DNA of 64,000 bases from JADJPG01 sp964491875 (GCA_964491875.1 CAZBIC010000012.1:62001-126000); one strand, 5' to 3'; positions 53,953 to 63,682 are shown, counted from the first letter of the stretch. The notes: generated by a model not told the origin, from the letters alone. Made by a program: numbers and translations.

Positions 53953-56900
53953 CTACGGCAGCATCAGCGCGCGGTAGAAACGGAACGGGCCGTTCGTGGA
54001 ACGAGGGTCGGTGAACTCGAACAATCCGCTCGACGAGGTGTTGGTGGTGAGGGAGGTCCAGTTTACGAAGTTGGTCGATCCTTGAAGGGTGAAACGCATC
54101 GCGGGCTGACCGGTCAAGCGCAGGCGGAACGTCTTCTGCGCCGTGATGCCAACGGGGGTGAGTTTCCCGGGAGTCACCAGCGTGCATTGGAGGCGGGCAA
54201 CGCCGGAGGCGCCGTTGAACCCGTCAATGACGATGAAGTTCGTCTGGCCGGCGCTGACGGGAATGCTCACGGCGCTGTCCCTGCCATCCTTGCCGCTGTT
54301 GTTGTCGCAACCGAGCAGCGCGAGACCGGCGTTGGTCGGCGCGTAGGTGTAGACGGCCATGACGGTGTCGTAGGAACTGCCGTCGGTATTCACGTAAAGC
54401 CTGCCGTCCTCCTCGGTGACCACCGCGAACCATTCGGACGCGCCACCGACGCCGAAGCAGAGCAGACGTTCATCCGCGGACGTGGTGCCGCCGGCGCTGC
54501 TGAAAACTTGCGTGCTGGTGTAGCTGCGAACTATCGCTGCGGCGGCGATCGCGATGTCATCCGGTGCGCCGGCCGCGCGAACGGGCGACTGCGGCGTGCC
54601 CAGGCTGAGCGGGGTGGAGGTGGCGGCGTCGAGGAACTTGTCCTTTGCCTGCACACGTTGCACGCCGGGACCGGATTCATTGATCTGGAGGCTGACCGGC
54701 TGGGTCTCGACCGTTTGCTTTCCGGTCGTGATGCGCACGGTGTAGGTGCCGACGTTGGCTTCCTGCACGTTCGTGATGGTCAAGGTCGTGCGAGTGGCGT
54801 CGGGGATGGGTTCGCCGTTGAAGAACCACTGGTAGGTGACGCGAACCTTCTTCTTGTCGTCCTTGTCATCCTCGTCGCAGCCCTTTTCGTCGTCGGCGCA
54901 ACCGGGCACGGCATTGACGGAGAAGGTGACGGTGTCGCCGGCGAGAACAGTTTCGTTCACGGGCGGCTTGGCGATGACTGGCAGCAGATCCAGGGTCGGC
55001 TCGAACTGCCAGCCGAAGACGAATTCACCCGATGCGCCGCCGAAGCCGTCGATCGCGATTTGATACTCGGTGCCGGCAATGGCGTTGAAGCGCAGGATAC
55101 TGGTGAAGAAGCCGCCACGATCTTCATCGCTCTCGATGAGCGTGAGGTTGCTGACCGAATTGCCGGTGTAAACGGCGAGCAGAGTGTCGAAGGCGCTGCC
55201 GATAGCGCTGAAGGTGGCGATGCCGGTGGTGGGCGCCGTCCACGAATACCAGATCGACCGGCCGCCCGGCTTGCCGGCGTGGTTCGGTTCGCCGGGTTCC
55301 AGCGTGGCGTGATTGTTGTTCCATGCTACAAGGCCATTCGTGCCCGGCAGCGGGACGCGATCAACGAAATTATCCGCGACGGCGACGGGAGGGAGAATCA
55401 ATCGCAGCACGGCCGGTTCGCTCGTGGCCACGCCGAGGTCATTGGCCACCACGACGGTGTAGCTGCCGCCGTCGGTGAGTTGCGCGTTCTCCACCGTGAA
55501 GCATGAGTTCGTGGCGTCAGGAATGTTTGCGCCATTGAGCCGCCATTGATACGTCAGCGGATTGCTGCCCGTCGCGGAAACGCAGAGCGTGAACGATTCG
55601 CCGGGATTGATGGGGCCGCCGATGGGTTGCTCGACGATGATGGGCGCGCCGAAAACCTGGGCCGGGAGTGAGAACTCGGAAGTGTTGTTGTTTGCGTCCG
55701 TCGCCGTCGCGGTGATGAGGCGCTCGACCGGAACTGCCACGGCCAGCTTGGCGTTGAACGTGGCGAGACCGTTGGTATCCGCCGTGACCGTGGTGGAACC
55801 AAGATAGGTTTCGCCGCCGCCAAATCCGCCGGAGGCATTCGTGGCGCCGAGGTAGAAATCGATCTGGTAGGCCGCGTTCGGATGCCCTTTCACGGTTCCG
55901 GCGACCACGGTCGTCTCACCGGCGATTTGTGCGAAGGCGAGGACGGGCGCGTTTTGGAATTCGTTCGGGCCGGTGTCCGAATCGTCGTCGTCGTTCGGCG
56001 TGTCACCGTCGCCGCCGAGATCGATTCCCAGCGCGCCATTGGAGTAAATGCTGTTGCGATGAATGGCGTTTCCGGTCCCGGCCGTCGCTTCAAGCAGCAC
56101 GCCGTTGCCGCCGTTGAACGCGAGGATGTTGCCGGTGCCGATCAGGTTGTTCGCCGCGCCGTTGCGGAGCGCAACGCCACCGAGCGCGTTGCCGAGCGGT
56201 GCAAGGGTTTGATCCGCGACGCCGATGAGATTGCCGGCGATGACGTTGCTGCCGGCGTTGCTGCCGTCGATGACCACGCCGAAGCCGCCGTTTCCGGAGA
56301 TGACATTCCGCGCGGCGGCGGTTTCGCCACCCACGAGATTCCCGGCCGAGTGAATGCGGATGCCATCGCTGCGGTTGCTGATGGCCGTGGTGCCTGAACT
56401 GTCGGTGCCGATAAAGTTGCCTTGAATGATGTTCCCGCCGCCTCCGGAGATGACGATGCCGACGTCGAATCCGTTCAAGGTCAGGCCGCGCACTTCGCTG
56501 TTGAACGAGGTGAGATGAAGGCCGGCACCCAACGGATCGTCTCCGGTAGCGGTGACGACGTTGGTGCCGTCGAGTTCGATGACCGGTTGTCCGCGGAACT
56601 CGATTTGAGACCAGCCATCAATGGTGACGGGATCAGTGATGGGAGGCAGGGGCGATTGCAGATGGATCACGTACGGAGCGCCGCCCGTGAATGCGAACGC
56701 GATGACGTTCGAGCCGGGCGCTGAGTTGGCGTCGAGCATCGCCTGGCGAAGGGTTCCCGGACCGGAATCGCCCGTGCTGTTCGCGACGATGCGTTGTGGA
56801 ACGACGTGGACTCGGAACGAACAGGCGTTGGTGTTCGCCGAGGCATCGATGACGGTGCAGAGCACGATCGTTTCGCCCACCGGGAAGGCGGTGCCGGATG

Positions 56901-58593
56901 CGGGTTCACAGATGACGAGAGGGCTGGCATCACAATTGTCGGAGCCGGTCGGAGTGGAAAATAACACGGACGCAACGCCGGACGCCGGCGCGTCTTCCAC
57001 GACGGCAATATCTGTGGGGCAAACGATGGTCGGCGGCGTTGTGTCGGCAACGATGATTTGCTGGAGCCACTGCACAGGGCTGGCGCACGAATCGACGGCT
57101 TCGTAGATGCGGGCGATCGTCACCATGACGCCATTCGTCTGCGGCCAATCGCCAAGGTGAAGGACGGTCGCCGGGCCGGACCTGCTTACCGCCTGGACGA
57201 GATTAATGTCGGGCGCAGGAACGTCGCCGTAGCATTCCACCGTCGCATCCGCCGGACCGGTGAGAATGAGCGGTGGCTCGATCGTCAACGTCGAGCATGT
57301 GGTCGCCGATCCGCATTCACCGATGACTTCGACGCAGTAGACGCCGGCAACGCTTGCGGTGACAGATGGCAGGACGAGCGAGCTGTTGGTGGCATCCGCG
57401 AGAACGACTCCGTCCTTGCTCCACTGGTAGCGGAAGGGTGCGGTGCCTTCCGCGGTGATTGAAAAGTTGACGGCGGTATTCGGGCAGGCGCTCAAGTCCG
57501 CGAGCGACGAAATGGCCGTGGCTGGGGTGACGCTGACTGTGGTAGAGGAAGTTCCTTTGGAAGAATTGGCGAACACGGTCGCTTGCAGGGAAAACGTTCC
57601 GGCGGATTCGGCAACGATCGCGACGGAGGTTTCGTTGGTGGCGCCGACGATGCGCGCGCCGGCCGAGTTCTCGCCAATGGTCCACGCGAATGTTGCGGTG
57701 TCGTCCTTGGTGTCGGTCGTGAGGAGGAAGATGTTTGTTCCGCGCGCACAAACGGTCGTCGCGCCGCTGAGGGTGACGATCGGCGGGGACTTAATGGCGA
57801 GCGCCTGCACGGAGCGGTCCTGATTGCCGCCTGTTCCGTTGAGCGAAATCTTGCGCATGTGATACGGCGCGCCCCAGATGTCGACGGCGGAATTGCCGGA
57901 GCCCCAGTCGAGTTTAGAAGCGATGTGCCCGCCCCACGCGATGACGACGTTCTCGTTGGTGGCGACGAAGTTGATTTGCAGCCGGGTGGTTCCCACCTCG
58001 CCGTTGACCAGGTCCTCCGACAGATAGCTGATGCTAGTGATGGAACCGTTCCAGATCGTCATCAAGCGTTCGTTCGCCGGGAGACTTTCGAAACTCGCGG
58101 TGGGCTGGCCGGCGACCGAGCCGGAAGCTGGTGACGGTGCGGGAATGGGAAAGGTTGTTGGTTCACCAAAAGTCTCGGCGAGTCCGCCGAGCGGATTCAC
58201 GATCTCCGCGGCCGTGTGGTTGCCGATCAAGTCGTGCGGCTCCAGTCGTTGATAGTGCGTGATGTAGTCGAAGGCGTGTTTGCCTTTGTGCAATGTGTCC
58301 CACTCGATGACGAGGGTGTGCGGACCATTGGTCAGCCCGGCGATGACCATCCGGTAGGGGACGGAGTAACCCTCGACATAGTGGGAATTGGCGGGGCCGG
58401 AATTTCCCTTGGCCCACTCGACGGGACTGACGGGTGCGTTCACGGACCCATTTCGTGCCTGCCAGAGGGTGGCGCTCGCGGCGTCGGCGTGGTGGGATGC
58501 CGCCAGCCAGCTGGCGAGGCACAGAGTCAGAATCTCAAACCAACTCTTGCGGTGCGATACGTCGTACTTCATGGCGCAAACGGGGTCGTCCAA
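53953..58593 (-). CDS. Large secreted Ig/HYR/beta-helix repeat protein
   Basis: Up to 1546 residues; a start at 58572 (MKYDVSHRKSW) gives a better signal peptide. After the signal there is an N-terminal beta domain (about 40-270) and PKD/Ig-like domains to about 445. A HYR-like domain with TTPPTIVCPTDIAV follows (about 525-610). A parallel beta-helix region (about 612-865) opens with STGDSGPGTLRQAM and has NNLIGTGNILAFNGGNG-type turns. An Ig domain follows (about 975-1060), then PPC-like domains with IDGFGGASGEF and IDGFNGASGVA, and an Ig domain with an Asp/Lys-rich insert near 1228-1248. It ends FRFYRALMLP. Likely a surface or extracellular-matrix protein; no catalytic motif was recognised. 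Confidence 0.88.
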   Translation of the reverse strand: MDDPVCAMKYDVSHRKSWFEILTLCLASWLAASHHADAASATLWQARNGSVNAPVSPVEWAKGNSGPANSHYVEGYSVPYRMVIAGLTNGPHTLVIEWDTLHKGKHAFDYITHYQRLEPHDLIGNHTAAEIVNPLGGLAETFGEPTTFPIPAPSPASGSVAGQPTASFESLPANERLMTIWNGSITSISYLSEDLVNGEVGTTRLQINFVATNENVVIAWGGHIASKLDWGSGNSAVDIWGAPYHMRKISLNGTGGNQDRSVQALAIKSPPIVTLSGATTVCARGTNIFLLTTDTKDDTATFAWTIGENSAGARIVGATNETSVAIVAESAGTFSLQATVFANSSKGTSSTTVSVTPATAISSLADLSACPNTAVNFSITAEGTAPFRYQWSKDGVVLADATNSSLVLPSVTASVAGVYCVEVIGECGSATTCSTLTIEPPLILTGPADATVECYGDVPAPDINLVQAVSRSGPATVLHLGDWPQTNGVMVTIARIYEAVDSCASPVQWLQQIIVADTTPPTIVCPTDIAVVEDAPASGVASVLFSTPTGSDNCDASPLVICEPASGTAFPVGETIVLCTVIDASANTNACSFRVHVVPQRIVANSTGDSGPGTLRQAMLDANSAPGSNVIAFAFTGGAPYVIHLQSPLPPITDPVTIDGWSQIEFRGQPVIELDGTNVVTATGDDPLGAGLHLTSFNSEVRGLTLNGFDVGIVISGGGGNIIQGNFIGTDSSGTTAISNRSDGIRIHSAGNLVGGETAAARNVISGNGGFGVVIDGSNAGSNVIAGNLIGVADQTLAPLGNALGGVALRNGAANNLIGTGNILAFNGGNGVLLEATAGTGNAIHRNSIYSNGALGIDLGGDGDTPNDDDDSDTGPNEFQNAPVLAFAQIAGETTVVAGTVKGHPNAAYQIDFYLGATNASGGFGGGETYLGSTTVTADTNGLATFNAKLAVAVPVERLITATATDANNNTSEFSLPAQVFGAPIIVEQPIGGPINPGESFTLCVSATGSNPLTYQWRLNGANIPDATNSCFTVENAQLTDGGSYTVVVANDLGVATSEPAVLRLILPPVAVADNFVDRVPLPGTNGLVAWNNNHATLEPGEPNHAGKPGGRSIWYSWTAPTTGIATFSAIGSAFDTLLAVYTGNSVSNLTLIESDEDRGGFFTSILRFNAIAGTEYQIAIDGFGGASGEFVFGWQFEPTLDLLPVIAKPPVNETVLAGDTVTFSVNAVPGCADDEKGCDEDDKDDKKKVRVTYQWFFNGEPIPDATRTTLTITNVQEANVGTYTVRITTGKQTVETQPVSLQINESGPGVQRVQAKDKFLDAATSTPLSLGTPQSPVRAAGAPDDIAIAAAAIVRSYTSTQVFSSAGGTTSADERLLCFGVGGASEWFAVVTEEDGRLYVNTDGSSYDTVMAVYTYAPTNAGLALLGCDNNSGKDGRDSAVSIPVSAGQTNFIVIDGFNGASGVARLQCTLVTPGKLTPVGITAQKTFRLRLTGQPAMRFTLQGSTNFVNWTSLTTNTSSSGLFEFTDPRSTNGPFRFYRALMLP

Positions 58594-58777
58594 AGTCGTT
58601 TCAGAACGGCATTATTTCGGTGGAAGAGCGAAATGCTTCGGACACGACAGCGTGACCAAACTCGCGCTTCAATACAATCCGAAACTGCCCCGAACGGGAC
58701 AATTTCAGGCGTTTTGAGCGTCCTCCTTGACGACTCGATTTCTGCGGAACCGGCCTGGCGAAACGGCGGGCCGGGTG

Positions 58778-60721
58778 TCAGTCGAACACCGACAGCTTCC
58801 GGTTTACCATCCGCAACCGCCGGCACAAGACCAGGCAAAGGTTTTCCAAAAGCTTGATCTTCAGCTCCGGATGCGTGGTGCCCAGCCCGTCAAAATTCGC
58901 GGTGCTCAGCACATCGCAGGTGACTTCCGTGTCAGCGACGATCATGGCGGAACGTGGCGCGCGGTCAATGACAGCCATTTCGCCAAAAACCATGCCGCGC
59001 GTGAAGGTGGCGAGGCGCTTCCGGCCGCCGCCTTCGAGGGGAACGAACACGCTCACGCCGCCTCGGGCGAGAAAGTAGAGTTCATCCGCGTCATCGCCTG
59101 CATTAATGATCGTCTCGCCCTGTTGATAGGTCCGACGCTGGAGCAGGGGAGCGATCGCGATGAGGTCATTCGCCGAGAAGTTCTTGAAGAGCTCGTAGTG
59201 GCCCCGCGTCACGGGGCGGTCATCCTTCCGGGTTGGCAGGGATGATTCGATGATGCGGTTCTCGCTCCATTCGAGGGCGAGATCGTTCTCCGGGACGGAC
59301 CGGAACAGTTCGGAGTAACGCGTTCCGAGCTTCACCTTCATGTAGCGCCGGAGCAGCGGCAGGTGATCGGCGTGGGTGAAAAGGATGATGCGGTCCAGCT
59401 CGGCGAACTTCAGCAGCACCTCATGCAGCAACCGGCAGGCGCTTTCGTTCACGGTCAGCACTTTCTTGAAATCGAGAATCAGATGCTGAATGCCGTCGAG
59501 ATTCGACATCACGTCGTGGACGATCGTTTCCGCCGTCGCGAAATGGAGATTGCCCTGAAGCTGGTACAGGTGAATCCGACCTCCGCCTTGATGCAGCACC
59601 TGGCTTTCCTCCGGCGTGCGAATGCGGTTGGAACTGAGCTCGGCACCGGTGCATTTGAGGCGAATCGCGGTCTCGCCCGGATTGGGGCGGTTCAGGATGT
59701 GCAGGTCGCAATGGCGCGAGAGCGCGTCGCAGACTTTGATGCCGCGCACGCTGTTGCCGCGGGCGTCGAGCGGCGGCGAGAAGACGGCGACTCCGAGCTG
59801 GCCGGGTAGCACGGCGATGATGCCGCCCGCGACTCCGCTCTTGGCCGGCATGCCGATGGTGTAGATCCATTCGCCGGCGTAGTCATACATGCCGCACGAA
59901 CCCATCACGCTGAGCACGCTCTCGACGTATTCGCCGCGGATGGCCTGCTGCTTGGTGATGGGATTCACGCCGCGATTGGCCAGCGTGGCCGCCATCACTG
60001 CCAGATCGTGCGCGGTGACGGAGACGGAGCATTGCTTGAAGTAAAGTTCGACTGACGGAATCGGATCTGTCGTGAGGATGTCGAAGTTCCGCAGCATGTG
60101 CCCGATCGCGCGGTTACGATGCCCGGTCTCGCTTTCGGACCGGTAAACTTCGTTGTCCAGGCTGAGATCGCGTCCGGCGTAGCGGCTCATCATTTCCACC
60201 ACGCGACGCAACCGACCTTGCGCCGTTTTGCCGACGACCAACGAACTGGTGGCGATGGCGCCCGCGTTGATCATCGGATTGCGCGGACGCCCGGTGCCGG
60301 GTTCGAGACTGATGGAGTTGAAGGCATCGCCGGTTGGTTCCATGCCGACTTTGCTGATGACATGGGGACGTCCGTGATCTTCGAGCGCCAGTCCGTAGAC
60401 GAACGGTTTGGAGATCGATTGGATTGTGAACTGTTGTCGTGAGTCGCCGACTTCGTAGGAGGTTCCGTTGGTCGTGACCAAGGAAATGCCGAACCAGTCG
60501 GGGTTGGCCTTGGCCAGCTCCGGAATGTAGGTGGCCACCTTGCCGTCTTTGACGGGCGCAAATTCCGCGTGTAATTGCTGGAGGTATTCGAGGACGGGCG
60601 AAGGCTGGGCCGCAGGCGCTTTTGTGTTCAAGGTTCGGTCTGTGTTCAACTTGGTGATCACGGACGCTTCCGGGCAATCGCCAACGCAAGCGGACGAGGA
60701 GTTTCCACCTCTACCAGTCAC
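58778..60721 (-). CDS. glsA: Glutaminase A fused to STAS-like and cyclic-nucleotide-binding domains
   Basis: A 647-residue protein. Residues about 45-350 are a serine-dependent glutaminase with the catalytic QSISKPF (Ser102, Lys105), NPMINAGAIATSSL and the Tyr-containing YDYAGEW. Residues about 365-480 look like a STAS domain (LHFATAETIV, LILDFKKVLTVNESACRLL). Residues about 505-640 are a cNMP-binding domain whose phosphate-binding cassette FGEMAVIDRAPRSA keeps Glu and Arg, so cAMP or cGMP binding is plausible. It should convert L-glutamine to glutamate and ammonia under cyclic-nucleotide control. The first 40 residues are low-similarity, and the start may lie further in. Confidence 0.92.
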   Translation of the reverse strand: MTGRGGNSSSACVGDCPEASVITKLNTDRTLNTKAPAAQPSPVLEYLQQLHAEFAPVKDGKVATYIPELAKANPDWFGISLVTTNGTSYEVGDSRQQFTIQSISKPFVYGLALEDHGRPHVISKVGMEPTGDAFNSISLEPGTGRPRNPMINAGAIATSSLVVGKTAQGRLRRVVEMMSRYAGRDLSLDNEVYRSESETGHRNRAIGHMLRNFDILTTDPIPSVELYFKQCSVSVTAHDLAVMAATLANRGVNPITKQQAIRGEYVESVLSVMGSCGMYDYAGEWIYTIGMPAKSGVAGGIIAVLPGQLGVAVFSPPLDARGNSVRGIKVCDALSRHCDLHILNRPNPGETAIRLKCTGAELSSNRIRTPEESQVLHQGGGRIHLYQLQGNLHFATAETIVHDVMSNLDGIQHLILDFKKVLTVNESACRLLHEVLLKFAELDRIILFTHADHLPLLRRYMKVKLGTRYSELFRSVPENDLALEWSENRIIESSLPTRKDDRPVTRGHYELFKNFSANDLIAIAPLLQRRTYQQGETIINAGDDADELYFLARGGVSVFVPLEGGGRKRLATFTRGMVFGEMAVIDRAPRSAMIVADTEVTCDVLSTANFDGLGTTHPELKIKLLENLCLVLCRRLRMVNRKLSVFD

Positions 60722-60961
60722 CAGTTACGATTTGTTTTTGGTTGTGAGATGGCGGGTTGCAAACGTTGTGCCATTCAGGCAGAGGCTGCCCAGAAAGTTG
60801 AATGACTCGCGCGGCAAACGCTGATTCGCAGCGTCAATTGAAACAAAACATTCATCAATGCCATGCGCGGCGTTCGCGATGAGTGTACCGTTTTGCCCAC
60901 GCTGGACAAATCGCAGTGGGAAGAGCGTCGGCGTCGATCGGTTGTCGAAGCGATCTCAAAT

Positions 60962-61480
60962 TCAGGAGGCAGAGGGAGGCCGAGGGGGTAACCCTGCCGC
61001 TCCGCTGTCCGTCCACGCGACGTCATGAAGTAGGTCGGCAGCCTGGCGATGCACGAACTCGGTCTTGATGGCGCTCGCATCCGCTCCTTTCGGGAACATG
61101 CGGAATAAATCCTCAAGTACATCTTCAATCTCCCCTGCAAACTTCCGGCGAAAACGGCGGACCGTATTCCCGTCCGGCAGATCTCGGCCAAACTTTGCCC
61201 GGAGAGCCGGATCACTCTTAAGCAACGCCGCGATGTCCGTGGAATTGAAGACGCCTTTGACATAGCAATAGGCGATTACGCCGAGCATTTCCTTGAGGGG
61301 CAGACCAAACTCCGCAGTGTGCTGGGCGGCGAGAGACGCATCTTCCTGCACTGTCTCGGCTGCGGTTCGCTTGATGAACTCCGTCTGGCCCATGTCGTGA
61401 AGTCCTTCGCCGCTGGCGGGAGCTTCCGAGGCGAACTTGTGAAGATGGAGGCTGTCGTCTTTTGATTTTTGAGTGCTCAT
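60962..61480 (-). CDS. Transposase N-terminal (DUF772-like) domain protein
   Basis: A 172-residue protein from ATG 61480. The centre (GLPLKEMLGVIAYCYVKGVFNSTDIAALLK, then NTVRRFRRKF) resembles the helical N-terminal domain of IS5/IS1182-type transposases. There the phrase selects a target and precedes the DDE catalytic domain. Here the frame ends about 50 residues later and no DDE domain follows in any frame. No terminal inverted repeats were seen. It may be a truncated transposon relic or a domesticated DNA-binding protein; the intact frame leaves both open. Confidence 0.6.
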   Translation of the reverse strand: MSTQKSKDDSLHLHKFASEAPASGEGLHDMGQTEFIKRTAAETVQEDASLAAQHTAEFGLPLKEMLGVIAYCYVKGVFNSTDIAALLKSDPALRAKFGRDLPDGNTVRRFRRKFAGEIEDVLEDLFRMFPKGADASAIKTEFVHRQAADLLHDVAWTDSGAAGLPPRPPSAS

Positions 61481-61663
61481 ACCGGGTGGCATTTCTAGGA
61501 GTGGTGCAACAATGCTTCACGATAGAATGCTTCGCCGACGCGGATTTGCACAAGCCTTTGCCGGCTCCCGCCCTGTTACAATTGCGTATCAGGCTGACTC
61601 TCCGGACGGTCTTGCCGCCGTCAGAGTCTTTTCTTCCCGGCCCTTCGGAGATACAACCCCACC

Positions 61664-62461
61664 ATGAATCCAGTGCTCGACCAGAATCGCCGCGCCTGGG
61701 ATGAACGCGTCCGCCGCGGGCAGTCCCACACCGAGACGGCTCGCGATTCCGACTTCCGCGATCCCATGGCCGTGATCGATGACTGCGGCTGGCTGGAGGG
61801 CAACGTGCGCGGTAAACGCGTCCTGTGTCTCGCGGCCGGAGGAGGCAAGCACAGCGCGCTCTTCGCGGCGGCCGGAGCGAGTGTCACTGTGGTGGACCTC
61901 AGTCCCGCCATGCTGGATCTCGATCGCAAGGTGGCGAAGGACCGCGGTGTTTCCGTCCGCGTCGTCGAAGCGTCGATGGATAACTTGTCGACGCTCGCCA
62001 ACGGCGAGTTCGACGTGGTGATTCAACCTGTCAGCACTTGCTACGTTCCAGACATTCTCGCCGTGTATCGCGAAGTCGCACGCGTGACCGCCAATGGCGG
62101 TCTCTACATCAGCCAGCACAAACAGCCCGCGACATTGCAAGCGGAGGTGACGGGTACCGCGCGCGGCTACACATTGACGGAGCCATATTATCGAACCGGT
62201 CCATTGCCCGAGGTCATTGCCGGTTGCCTCCATCGCGAGGCGGGAACGGTCGAGTTCCTGCATCGCTGGCAGGAATTGATCGGTGGCCTGTGTCGCAGCG
62301 GATTTGTCCTGGAGGATCTCGTCGAGCCGCGGCACGGCGATCCAGCCGCGGAACCGGGGACCTTCAAGCACCGCAGCGCGTTCGTTCCGCCGTTCGTCAC
62401 CCTCAAAGCCCGTCGAGTCGGGGCCGCGCCAGACGCGCCGCGGCTTTGGACACCCTCGTAG
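61664..62461 (+). CDS. Class I SAM-dependent methyltransferase
   Basis: A 265-residue cytoplasmic protein. Motif I is LCLAAGGGKHSALFA (a variant of ExGxGxG), followed by the acidic end of strand 2 in VTVVDLSPAMLDLD. A motif II-like FDVVIQPVSTCYV and a post-II NGGLYISQHKQ come next. The later part has HRWQELIGGLCRSGF and a C-terminal lid. The substrate is unknown. It lies 44 bp upstream of a TPR gene on the same strand. Confidence 0.85.
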   Translation: MNPVLDQNRRAWDERVRRGQSHTETARDSDFRDPMAVIDDCGWLEGNVRGKRVLCLAAGGGKHSALFAAAGASVTVVDLSPAMLDLDRKVAKDRGVSVRVVEASMDNLSTLANGEFDVVIQPVSTCYVPDILAVYREVARVTANGGLYISQHKQPATLQAEVTGTARGYTLTEPYYRTGPLPEVIAGCLHREAGTVEFLHRWQELIGGLCRSGFVLEDLVEPRHGDPAAEPGTFKHRSAFVPPFVTLKARRVGAAPDAPRLWTPS

Positions 62462-62504
62462 CGAGAATATTGAGGCGAGGACGCGAACACCGATATAGTG
62501 GCGT

Positions 62505-63122
62505 ATGGCCCTGCGATTGAACGATGACTTGTCGCCCGCTGCGGACGACGATGGTTCATTGTCGGCGCAACTCGCGCGACTGAAGCGCGACCTGCTTGGC
62601 GGATTGCCGATGGAACGCGAGGTGGCGTTGCATCGACTCGTGGAGCTGCGCGCGGAAGGTGTCCTCGTTGAATGTCTCTCTTCGGAGAACTTGATCGCCG
62701 CGCAACTCGCCACCGCCGGACTTTGGGAATGCTGGCTGAACGAGCAGGGACCGGAGGCGCGTCGCGTGATGGACAAAGGTGTCGCCTGCATGAACGGCGG
62801 TCAGCTGGAGGATGCGTTGACGATCTTCGGCAAGCTCGCGGTGAAATATCCCGAATGGGCCGAAGCGCATAACAAGCAAGCCACCGTGCTCTACCTGCTC
62901 GGTAACGCCCGCGGCAGCTTGCGCGTCTGCGAGGAAGTGGTGCGCCTCAAGCCGAACCATTTCGGAGCGTGGAACGGCATGGCGCTGTGCGCGGCACAAC
63001 TGGAAAAATGGGAGATCACTCTGCGCGCGGCGAAGAAGGCGCTGCGACTTCAACCCACCGCCCTGGCCAATCACGATCTCATCCAGCTCGCCGAAGCGAA
63101 GCTCCGCGGCGAAGCGGGATGA
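62505..63122 (+). CDS. TPR-repeat protein
   Basis: A 205-residue soluble protein. The first 80 residues are helical with no known domain. From about 88 to 200 there are three TPR units: ACMNGGQLEDALTIFGKLAVKYPEW, EAHNKQATVLYLLGNARGSLRVCEEVVRLKPNH and LEKWEITLRAAKKALRLQPT. It probably mediates a protein contact. It follows the methyltransferase gene closely and may share its mRNA. Confidence 0.85.
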   Translation: MALRLNDDLSPAADDDGSLSAQLARLKRDLLGGLPMEREVALHRLVELRAEGVLVECLSSENLIAAQLATAGLWECWLNEQGPEARRVMDKGVACMNGGQLEDALTIFGKLAVKYPEWAEAHNKQATVLYLLGNARGSLRVCEEVVRLKPNHFGAWNGMALCAAQLEKWEITLRAAKKALRLQPTALANHDLIQLAEAKLRGEAG

Positions 63123-63388
63123 GGAACGGCTGCTTCTGCTCTTTGTCCTCGAGTGAGATCGAGTGAAGTTGGCGACGATGGTCGACTGCTGCGGGTAGCT
63201 TGGGTTAGATAGAAACGCCGGATGAGATTGGTTCTTTGACCATCGATGTTCGGGCCATGCGGTGAGAGATCGATTCCGGGCACGATGAGGTGAGGTCTTT
63301 TTAAGGTGGGCAGGGTGCGGTGGATTGGGAGGTGGCAGGTTTTTCCGACGAGATGAGTTGTGGTCACTTAGCCGAACCTACGCGGAAG

Positions 63389-63420
63389 AAACCACGGATG
63401 GACACGGATTCGCACGGATT
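63389..63420 (+). repeat. Interspersed repeat, copy 1
   Basis: The core AAACCACGGATGGACACGG is followed by ATTCGCACGGATT. The half-phrases CACGGAT occur three times within 30 bp. A similar phrase is known to me as a common intergenic repeat in verrucomicrobial and planctomycete genomes. Confidence 0.6.
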
Positions 63421-63657
63421 GGATTTGGGAAGAACGCAGGTCTGGTTTCGGAGTTCATTCCACCGTTTGGTGATTGTCCGTTGGAATGCCTTCCGCTGGT
63501 TCCATCTGTAATACAACAACCCAGATTAGCGCATTTTCGAAAATGAATCAGCGCCGAGGTCTTCTCCTCCCACTTTCTCCTTTTCCTACTGACCCACCTG
63601 CGGGCGGGATGGGTTGGAAGCACTGTCCTGCCGGGGTGGCGGCTCTGCCGCGGCGGG

Positions 63658-63682
63658 TTTATCAGTGTTTGTCCGTGGTTGA
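63658..63682 (-). repeat. Interspersed repeat, copy 2 (inverted)
   Basis: Read on the minus strand it is AACCACGGACAAACACTGAT. It matches the beginning of copy 1 with a few changes, in the opposite direction and about 240 bp away. Confidence 0.5.

Noticed and set aside
54082..55506. Plus-strand open frame of 474 codons inside the 1546-residue protein gene
   Set aside because: Shadow of Ig and PPC-like domains on the minus strand; the product is Gly/Ala/Arg-rich with no motif.
60775..61263. Minus-strand frame overlapping the transposase-domain gene, considered as a frameshifted continuation
   Set aside because: Its translation shows no DDE-type catalytic motif or other transposase similarity, so a simple frameshift does not restore a full transposase.
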